The notes beneath the pieces were generated by a model. The model was not told the DNA's origin. It worked only from the letters and a program-made list of their open reading frames with translations, and made no database searches. Positions 58,051-64,000 of a stretch of DNA of 64,000 bases are shown here, piece by piece. How positions within the stretch are numbered: the stretch's first letter is position 1; the number at the start of each line of letters is the position of its first letter. The translations under genes were made by a program, and so were the position numbers. The stretch comes from Vibrio sp. Isolate32 (GTDB lineage Bacteria; Pseudomonadota; Gammaproteobacteria; Enterobacterales; Vibrionaceae), in assembly GCF_022397955.1 (NCBI RefSeq), contig NZ_JAKEUQ010000001.1, forward strand, positions 150,715-214,714. The letters run 5' to 3'.

Positions 58051-58821
58051 ATGAAAGATGTACCGGCGCTGGACATAAAGGATCTACACAAAACGTTTGG
58101 TCAAAATGAAGTTTTAAAGGGAATTTCACTTTCTGCGCATAAAGGCGATGTGGTATCGATTATCGGATCTTCAGGTTCGGGTAAAAGTACTTTCCTTAGA
58201 TGTATCAATCTTCTAGAGACACCTACTGCAGGCGAGATTTGGGTTAATGGTGAATTAATTCAGATGAAGAATAACCGCCAAGGTGTATCTGTCCCAGTTA
58301 ATGAAAAACAAGTTCAACGAATCCGTTCTCGTTTGGCGATGGTTTTTCAGGGGTTCAATCTTTGGTCTCATCTGACCGTTCTCGAAAATGTTATTGAAGC
58401 ACCTGTTCATGTATTAGGTGTACCTAAAGCACAAGCTATTGAAAATGCAGAGTTACTACTTAAGAAAGTAGGCCTGTATGAGCGTAAAGATTACTACCCA
58501 GGTCACTTATCTGGTGGACAACAACAACGTGCTGCGATTGCAAGAGCGCTAGCGGTTGATCCTGAAGTAATGCTGTTTGATGAACCAACATCTGCACTTG
58601 ACCCTGAATTAGTTGGGGAAGTGCTTGGCGTAATGCGTGATCTAGCAGAAGAAGGAAGAACCATGCTTGTGGTAACACATGAAATGGCTTTTGCTCGTGA
58701 CGTATCAAACCATGTGATGTTCTTACATCAAGGCCTGGTGGAAGAACAGGGCGACCCAGCTAAACTGTTTACGAACCCAGAGTCTGAGCGATTACAACAA
58801 TTTATCTCCTCGATCTACTAA
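58051..58821 (+). CDS. Basic amino acid ABC transporter, ATPase subunit (HisP-like)
   Basis: The ATPase of a polar/basic amino acid importer. Walker A GSSGSGKST, the Q-loop VFQGFNLWSHLTVLENV, the signature LSGGQQQR and Walker B VMLFDEPTSALDPELVGEV are all present, and the wording is very close to HisP. The frame opens at a TTG at 57961, but GGGAG before the ATG at 58051 and the family start support 256 residues. It is the first of four genes (ATPase, binding protein, two permeases), so it is an Arg/Lys/Orn/His-type system; the exact substrate is not determined. Confidence 0.92.
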   Translation: MKDVPALDIKDLHKTFGQNEVLKGISLSAHKGDVVSIIGSSGSGKSTFLRCINLLETPTAGEIWVNGELIQMKNNRQGVSVPVNEKQVQRIRSRLAMVFQGFNLWSHLTVLENVIEAPVHVLGVPKAQAIENAELLLKKVGLYERKDYYPGHLSGGQQQRAAIARALAVDPEVMLFDEPTSALDPELVGEVLGVMRDLAEEGRTMLVVTHEMAFARDVSNHVMFLHQGLVEEQGDPAKLFTNPESERLQQFISSIY

Positions 58822-58981
58822 TTGGTTTTGGCAGGTGAATTGTGAAATAGAACAGAATTGAAGCATTACTGCTAAGGTCAATGGCAGTGGTGTAAACAAT
58901 GAAACACAACAACACAGCTCAACAAGTAAAACAATATTAAAACTAGCAAAACATAAAAACCTAAATCACAGGAGTAGGGAT

Positions 58982-59752
58982 ATGAAAAAGTGGTTATTAG
59001 TCGCGGCACTTGCGGCAACTGCGGCAACAGGCGTAGCTCAAGCGAAAGAATGGAAAACAGTACGCTTTGGTATTGAAGGTGCTTACCCTCCATTTAGCTG
59101 GACAGAAGCAGATGGTTCACTGAAAGGCTTCGACGTGGACATGGCTAACGCGCTTTGTACTGAAATGCAGGTGCAATGTAAGATCGTTGCACAAGATTGG
59201 GATGGTATTATTCCTTCTCTACTTGCTCGTAAATATGATGCGATCATCGCGGCAATGTCTATCACTGAAGAGCGTAAGAAGAAAATCGACTTCACTGGTA
59301 AATATGCACTTATCCCAAACAAGTTCATCGCTAAAAAAGGCGCAGGTCTTAACTTCGATGACCTAAGCGGTCAAAAAATTGCCGTTCAACGTGCAACAAC
59401 TCACGATAAATACCTAACAGACAACTATGGCGATACGGTTGAAATCGTTCGTTACGGTTCTTTCGATGAAGCTTACCTTGATCTAGCAAACGGCCGTGTT
59501 GCAGCTGTACTGGGTGATGCTTCTGCTCTAGAAGAAGGTGTACTGAACAAAGCGGGCGGTGAAGCGTACGAGTTTGTTGGTCCATCACTAACAGATCCTA
59601 AGTGGTTCGGTGAAGGTTTTGGTATTGCTCTACGTAAGCAAGACAAAGACCTAACTAAGAAGCTAGATGCGGCACTCCTTTCTCTACGTGAAAAAGGCAT
59701 CTACCAAGATATCGCGGCTAAATACTTCAACTACGACGTATACGGTCAGTAA
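58982..59752 (+). CDS. Periplasmic basic amino acid-binding protein
   Basis: A solute-binding protein of family 3 (ArgT/HisJ/ArtJ type). A signal peptide (MKKWLLVAALAATAATGVAQA) precedes the family start KTVRFGIEGAYPPFSW and the ligand-binding DVDMANALCTEM and SITEERKKKIDFT motifs. It has 256 residues. Codon use is more biased than in its neighbours, consistent with a high level. A hairpin after the stop could limit downstream expression. Confidence 0.92.
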   Translation: MKKWLLVAALAATAATGVAQAKEWKTVRFGIEGAYPPFSWTEADGSLKGFDVDMANALCTEMQVQCKIVAQDWDGIIPSLLARKYDAIIAAMSITEERKKKIDFTGKYALIPNKFIAKKGAGLNFDDLSGQKIAVQRATTHDKYLTDNYGDTVEIVRYGSFDEAYLDLANGRVAAVLGDASALEEGVLNKAGGEAYEFVGPSLTDPKWFGEGFGIALRKQDKDLTKKLDAALLSLREKGIYQDIAAKYFNYDVYGQ

Positions 59753-59771
59753 TCTCTAGCGTCAATTCTTA

Positions 59772-59793
59772 AGGGAGAGGCAACCCTCTCCCT
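59772..59793 (+). terminator. Intercistronic hairpin after the binding protein
   Basis: AGGGAGAGG/CCTCTCCCT perfect 9-bp stem with a 4-nt loop, 20 bp after the stop. It lacks a close T-run, so it is more likely an mRNA-stabilising or attenuating element than a full terminator. Confidence 0.65.
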
Positions 59794-59831
59794 GTCTTAC
59801 CAACTTTTTCGCAGTTCTGTTGGAATTCATT

Positions 59832-60572
59832 ATGTTTGATTTACAAGGATATGAAGTATCGATCCTGAAAGGGGCGTTGCTTACAATCGAAGTTGCTTTG
59901 CTGTCGCTCATTTTAGCTATGGTGCTCGGTATGTTAGGAGCCTTGGCAAAGCTTGCGCCATATAGCTGGGCTCGTGCTATTGCAACTCTCTACACAACCG
60001 TCATTCGAGGCATTCCCGATCTCGTGTTGATGATGCTGATTTTCTTTGGTGGACAGATCCTTTTAAACAACAGTTTGTATTCCATCAATGAGTGGCTCAA
60101 TGAGTGGTTCACTTCCAGTGATCCTAACCATGAGTGGACCTCTTACTTACCAGATTATATTGATGTCAGCCCCTTTGTTGCTGGTGTCTTAACCATAGGC
60201 TTCATCTTTGGCGCCTACATGGCAGAAACGTTCCGTGGTGCGATCATGGCTGTTGACAGCGGTGAAATGGAAGCAGCAAAGGCTTATGGTATGAGCCCTG
60301 TGTTAGCTTTTCGTCGTATTCTACTACCACAAATGATTCGTCACGCTTTGCCTGGTTTTGGTAACAACTGGTTGGTTTTACTTAAAACCACGGCTTTGGT
60401 TTCCATTATCGGCCTAGAAGATATGGTACGTGTTAGCGCACTAGCTGCCGGTTCAACTAAGATGCCATTTACCTTCTACATGGCAGTGGCACTTATCTTC
60501 TTGTTCTTCACTAGTGTATCGACTGGTTTACTTAAACTTGTTGAACGCAAATTCAGCATCCACGCGAGGTAG
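59832..60572 (+). CDS. Basic amino acid ABC transporter permease (HisQ-like)
   Basis: An inner-membrane permease with about 5 spans and the EAA loop (EMEAAKAYGMSPVLAFRRILLPQMIRHALPG) that docks the ATPase. A short TTG-started extension exists at 59820, but the ATG at 59832 with GGAA upstream is preferred (246 aa). It ends 2 bp before the second permease, so the two are coupled. Its N-terminal half contains a longer hydrophilic loop (SSDPNHEWTSYL) than typical HisQ. Confidence 0.9.
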   Translation: MFDLQGYEVSILKGALLTIEVALLSLILAMVLGMLGALAKLAPYSWARAIATLYTTVIRGIPDLVLMMLIFFGGQILLNNSLYSINEWLNEWFTSSDPNHEWTSYLPDYIDVSPFVAGVLTIGFIFGAYMAETFRGAIMAVDSGEMEAAKAYGMSPVLAFRRILLPQMIRHALPGFGNNWLVLLKTTALVSIIGLEDMVRVSALAAGSTKMPFTFYMAVALIFLFFTSVSTGLLKLVERKFSIHAR

Positions 60573-60574
60573 TT

Positions 60575-61252
60575 ATGGACTTTTCATTGATAATTGAAAG
60601 CCTACCGATTTACCTTGGTGGTCTATGGACAACGGCGTGGATGGTTTGCGTCGCTTTAATTATTGGCTTGTTTGTTGCCATACCATTAGCTATCGCTCGA
60701 AACAGCCACAATATGTTGATTAACGCACCTGCGTGGTCGTTTATCTATTTCTTCCGTGGCACACCTTTACTGGTACAGCTTTACTTGATTTATTACGGCA
60801 TGGATCAGTTCTTCCCAGTGAAAGACACCTTGTGGGAAAACGCTTGGTTCTGTGCGTTGGTGGCATTCATCCTGAATACTTCTGCTTACACGGCTGAGAT
60901 TATCCGTGGTGCAATCAATGGCTTACCTAAAGGTGAGGTGGAAGCGGCAAAAGCATATGGCATGAGTACACCGAAGACTTACCGTCGTATCATTCTACCT
61001 AGTGCTTTACGTCGTGCACTGCCAGCTTATAGTAACGAAGTTATCTTCATGCTTCACGGCTCTGCGGTAGCAGGTATCGTAACCATCATGGATTTAACAG
61101 GCGCAGCGCGTTTGGTTAACTCACGCTACTATGCTCCATTTGAGTCGTTCCTAACAGCAGGTCTGTTCTACATGGCGCTAACGTTTATCATCATTGCGAT
61201 CTTCAAATACGCAGAGAAACGTTTCTTAGCTTACCTAAGACCACTTAGCTGA
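60575..61252 (+). CDS. Basic amino acid ABC transporter permease (HisM-like)
   Basis: The second permease of the heterodimer: about 5 membrane spans in 225 residues, with the FFRGTPLLVQLYLIYYG motif and the EAA loop GEVEAAKAYGMSTPKTYRRIILPSALRRALP. It starts 2 bp after the HisQ-like stop. A strong bidirectional terminator after it separates it from convergent xthA. Confidence 0.92.
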   Translation: MDFSLIIESLPIYLGGLWTTAWMVCVALIIGLFVAIPLAIARNSHNMLINAPAWSFIYFFRGTPLLVQLYLIYYGMDQFFPVKDTLWENAWFCALVAFILNTSAYTAEIIRGAINGLPKGEVEAAKAYGMSTPKTYRRIILPSALRRALPAYSNEVIFMLHGSAVAGIVTIMDLTGAARLVNSRYYAPFESFLTAGLFYMALTFIIIAIFKYAEKRFLAYLRPLS

Positions 61253-61270
61253 TTGTATTCTAAATAACTA

Positions 61271-61299
61271 AAAAACGGCGCTCATTGAGCGCCGTTTTT
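61271..61299. terminator. ABC operon / xthA shared terminator
   Basis: Perfect 13-bp stem AAAAACGGCGCTC/GAGCGCCGTTTTT with a 3-nt loop. Confidence 0.92.
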
Positions 61300-61322
61300 A
61301 TTAGGAGAGACTGTTTAACTTG

Positions 61323-62129
61323 TTATTTAAACGTTGACCAAATCGGCGCGTGATCGGAGGGTTTTTCGATACCACGTAGTTCGTAGTCGATGCCTGCTTC
61401 AGTACACTTATCCGCAAGTTTTTGAGTTGCTAGTACCACGTCAATACGAAGGCCGCGGTTGTCTACAAAACCTTTTGAACGGTAATCAAACCACGAGAAT
61501 TGATCGTTAACTTCAGGGTGCAGTAGACGGAAGCTGTCCACAAAACCCCAATCCATCAATGTTTTTAGCCATTCACGCTCTTCTGGTTGGAACGAGCACT
61601 TACCCGTTTTCAACCAACGTTTAGCGTTTGGTTTACCGATACCGATATCTGCGTCGATAGGGCTAATATTGATGTCACCCATCACGATGATCTGCTCATC
61701 TTTGTTGTGATAGTCGTTCAGGTAGGTCATCAAGTCTTTGTAGAACTCACGCTTATATGGGTATTTGGTTTCATGCTTGATGTTGTCCCCTTGAGGGAAG
61801 TAGCCATTTAGCACAGTAACCTTTTCGCCATTCTCATCTTCAAACGTCACCATGATCATACGTTTTTGATGGTCTTCATTGTCTGTTGGGAAACCCTTCA
61901 GCACAGAGATAGGTTCTTGCTTACACAGCATCGCGACACCGTAGTGTGCTTTTTGGCCGTGGAAGTAAACCTTGTAGCCCATTGCTTCAACATCAGCAAT
62001 TGGGAAGGCCTCGTCGTGCACTTTTATCTCTTGTAAACCAATTACGTCAGGTTGGTGTTTGTCGATAACAGCTTGCAGTTGATGAAGGCGAGCTCTTAGG
62101 CCATTGATGTTGAAGCTAATTACTTTCAT
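61323..62129 (-). CDS. xthA: Exodeoxyribonuclease III
   Basis: The main AP endonuclease and 3'-repair exonuclease of base excision repair. Metal and catalytic motifs are clear: [11 protein letters not shown] at the start, LQEIKV (Glu34), [11 protein letters not shown] and the terminal SDHAPIW. It has 268 residues, the same as E. coli. It is the last intact core gene before the decayed phage segment, which begins 137 bp upstream of its start codon. Confidence 0.97.
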   Translation of the reverse strand: MKVISFNINGLRARLHQLQAVIDKHQPDVIGLQEIKVHDEAFPIADVEAMGYKVYFHGQKAHYGVAMLCKQEPISVLKGFPTDNEDHQKRMIMVTFEDENGEKVTVLNGYFPQGDNIKHETKYPYKREFYKDLMTYLNDYHNKDEQIIVMGDINISPIDADIGIGKPNAKRWLKTGKCSFQPEEREWLKTLMDWGFVDSFRLLHPEVNDQFSWFDYRSKGFVDNRGLRIDVVLATQKLADKCTEAGIDYELRGIEKPSDHAPIWSTFK

Positions 62130-62230
62130 TGATTTTTATACCTCTTGCAAACCCTTATGATTGCTTATTTATCACGGGTTTGCTGATTTAGTGAATGTCA
62201 TGGCTAACCGTATTTAACCATGCTTAATAA

Positions 62231-62252
62231 ATTTCATCGCCATTTCATCGCC
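62231..62252. repeat. Tandem 11-bp repeat beside the integrase remnant
   Basis: ATTTCATCGCC occurs twice head to tail between xthA and the 3' end of the integrase pseudogene. Position suggests an integrase arm site or attachment-site scar, unproven. The remaining 62130-62266 sequence shows nothing else. Confidence 0.5.
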
Positions 62253-62266
62253 ACTTTTTTATGGTG

Positions 62267-63199
62267 TTATAGGCTGTATTGAGTGACGGGATTAAAGGTG
62301 ATTGCATCACATAAATGGTTCGGGGAAAAGTGAGCATAAATCATGGTTTGCTCAATTTTTTGATGCCCCAGAATATTCTGCAAAACTAAAATATTACCAC
62401 CATTCATCATAAAATGGCTGGCAAAAGTATGGCGCAAAACATGAGTTGCTTGACCCTTTGGTTAGTCGGGTAGGGCTTTTGTTAGCCACTTATGCGCGAC
62501 ACCATAACCGCAGCTAAAAAGCTTATCATTTGTTGGCTTGTGAAGCTCTTTGTAAAGCTTATTCGATATTGGAACGGTTCGGTTTCTTTTACCTTTAGTA
62601 TTACTGAAAGTCAGCTTGTGCTTAAGTAACTGGCTGCCTCTCATTTTGACCACCTCATTGATAAGTGCCCCTGTCGCCAGACAGGTCTTGAAAATGGCGG
62701 TGAGATCTTCAGCGACTTTGCTTTCTTTAATAACCTTAAACAAGTGCATGATTTGCTCTTCACTTAAAAAAGTAACTTCAGATTCTGCTTTTTATGGACT
62801 CTACACCATAAACAGGGTTAGGTAACTTCCACTCCTTGAGCTTGATTAACTTATTGAATATGGACTTTAACCAGGCAATATCACCATTGTTTGAGCTGAT
62901 GGAAAGGCTGCCTTTACGGCCCCGACCTTTATTGGTTCGGGTTGATCGGTAGTGGGCGAAATCTCGCGAAGATAAATGTGAAGCGATAGGGTTGTTCAAT
63001 TCATTGCAAATGTGCAGCATACGGTTTTTTCTCCTAACCATGGTTTATCGACGATCTCTTTCATTAAGTAGAATTCATAGTTGTTCGCTTCGCCTTTGGT
63101 GGCGAAGCATTTACGAACATGTTTACCTTTATGGTCTTGCGGGTAGCACTCGCAAAGCCAAGGTTTCTTGCTGCCGTCTTTAAGGTTTCTGATAGACAT
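62267..63199 (-). pseudogene. Decayed P2-type phage tyrosine integrase
   Basis: Read on the minus strand, fragments in order match a P2/K139-like integrase: MSIRNLKDGSKKPWLCECYP at the start, NELNNPIASHLSSRDFAHYR in the middle, FNKLIKLKEWKLPNPVYG, then the catalytic domain ending in HVLRHTFASHF, GHQKIEQTMIYAHF and TAA at 62267. Lesions: a frame change with apparent loss of ~30 residues near 63020-63034; a single extra base in a T5 run at 62789-62793; the box I catalytic Arg changed to Leu (TGALINE, codon 62663-62665); and an in-frame TAA at 62462-62464. It cannot make an active recombinase. Confidence 0.88.
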
Positions 63200-63217
63200 A
63201 AAAAAGCCCGAAAGTAC

Positions 63218-63240
63218 GTAAACGCCCATGAACCCACGGG
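63218..63240 (-). repeat. Putative IS66 terminal inverted repeat
   Basis: The sequence beginning GTAAACGCCC has the GTAA start typical of IS66-family ends. It lies 10 bp outside the transposase stop and 18 bp upstream of the integrase start codon. The other end is beyond the window. Confidence 0.5.
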
Positions 63241-63249
63241 GCGATGTTG

Positions 63250-64000
63250 TTAATGTTTAAAGTTCCAAGGTAGGAGCGCATCGATATCAGGCTCAGCTTT
63301 CGCTAGCTCTTTCATGCACTTGACCATGTAGTCGTAGAGGATAAGGCCGTTGGCTTTCGCAGTCTCGACGATGCTGTAAAGCATCGCGCTTGCATCAGCA
63401 CCATTTGGTGTGTTCGAGAAGAGCCAATTTTTTCTGCCAATGACCAGCGGTTTAATTGCGCGTTCAGCACGATTATTATCGATAGATAAATGACCGTCAT
63501 CGATATAGCGGAAGAGCTTGGGCCATTGGCCGAGCGTATACTTAATGAACTAGAGCTTATCACTTGTTGAGACGTCATCCATTCGTACAGCTCATCCAGT
63601 ATCGGCTTGGCATGCAGTTGACGTTCTGCTTTTCGTGTTTCGACAGTCGCACCTTTTAAGCGGGATTCTATCCCATAGAGCTTCTGGATTTTAGCCAGCG
63701 CTTTATCTGCTTTGCCTGACTTAGCTTTACCTTGAAGCTTCTTAGCATCCATGAACTTTCGCCGTGCATGCGACAAGCAGCCAACATTGGTGACGCGATG
63801 AAGACCATCATAGGCACCATAGCCATCGGTTTGCAGATAACTACTGTAATTCTCCAAGAAGGCAACAGGGCATGCCCTCGCGCGACTGTTTTGATAGTCG
63901 TAAAAGGCGATATTCTTTACATTCGGCTGTGCAGTGTCGGGCGAGTCTGCGCCCGAGCAGTAGAGGCACATATAACACTGTTTATCTTCTTTGAGGACAT
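63250..64000 (-). mobile_element. IS66 family transposase, frameshifted, continues past the window
   Basis: The minus-strand frame has the IS66 tnpC central region (FYDYQNSRARACPVAFLENY, LQTDGYGAYDGL with a catalytic Asp, VGCLSHARRKFMDA). Near 63541-63556 the frame changes: the upstream frame runs out in SSSLSIRSANG, while the other frame resumes IS66 sequence (TLGQWPKLFRYIDDGHLSIDNNRAERAIKP with the catalytic Glu, and a C-terminal LLPWNFKH) to TAA at 63250. Some residues appear deleted at the join. The start lies outside the window, so the left part is not assessed. Confidence 0.9.

Noticed and set aside
1..64000. tRNA or rRNA genes, CRISPR arrays, toxin-antitoxin pairs and known anti-phage defence genes
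   Set aside because: I looked for the characteristic sequences on both strands and saw none; small or divergent cases could be missed by eye.

Overview
The window looks like a stretch of the main chromosome of a Vibrio, most likely of the Splendidus clade. The reasons are the gene order (metG/mrp-udk-asmA; rne/rluC-maf-yceD-rpmF-plsX-fab; pfl locus with a DUF3360-type membrane gene; prkA-yeaH-spoVR) and near-complete protein agreement, from memory, with known gammaproteobacterial families. This is inference; no database was searched. Almost all of the first 62 kb is dense, ordinary core genome. Only the last ~1.8 kb is clearly accessory.

Layout. 1-9.6 kb: metG (minus) diverging from mrp, then udk, an AsmA-family gene, a cobalamin adenosyltransferase, a low-molecular-weight tyrosine phosphatase and a SulP transporter. 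9.7-13.5 kb: rne with a long structured leader, diverging from rluC. 14.5-25.9 kb: maf (minus), then a long plus-strand run yceD-rpmF-plsX-fabH-fabD-fabG-acpP-fabF-pabC-mltG-tmk-holB-tatD, carrying fatty-acid synthesis followed by folate, cell-wall and replication genes, with intrinsic terminators inside it after fabH, acpP and fabF. 26-34 kb: a sugar-control neighbourhood with ptsG, two small envelope beta-barrel candidates, a 29-aa membrane peptide, a YjjU-like patatin, pykA, mlc and cheV. 35-40.5 kb: the SOS mutagenesis cassette imuA-imuB-dnaE2 behind a near-perfect LexA box. 40.6-50 kb: yciK, sohB, the prkA-yeaH-spoVR stress operon, a MipA/OmpV protein, yfbU and pflA. 50.5-57.8 kb: an LpxR-like lipid A deacylase, pflB, a DUF3360-type transporter-like protein and a poly-glycine lipoprotein. 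58-62.1 kb: a four-gene basic amino acid ABC importer and xthA. 62.2-64 kb: a decayed P2-type phage integrase with a frameshifted IS66 transposase inserted just upstream of its start.

How the genes work together. Glucose uptake (ptsG), its repressor (mlc) and lower glycolysis (pykA) lie within 8 kb. The sequence shows a candidate Mlc operator upstream of ptsG, a CRP-type palindrome and a possible Mlc half-palindrome upstream of mlc, and an SgrS-type target at the ptsG ribosome binding site. The pfl genes make an anaerobic pyruvate module with an FNR-type box nearby and a very large AT-rich palindrome in the pflB leader. Convergent gene pairs repeatedly share one bidirectional terminator.

I did not find a convincing new multi-gene system. 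The least-explained elements are the two tiny ORFs (29 and 31 aa), the orphan transcription-unit-like block between cheV and dnaE2, the 45-bp palindrome before pflB, and the DUF3360 protein that occupies the place where focA sits in enterobacteria.
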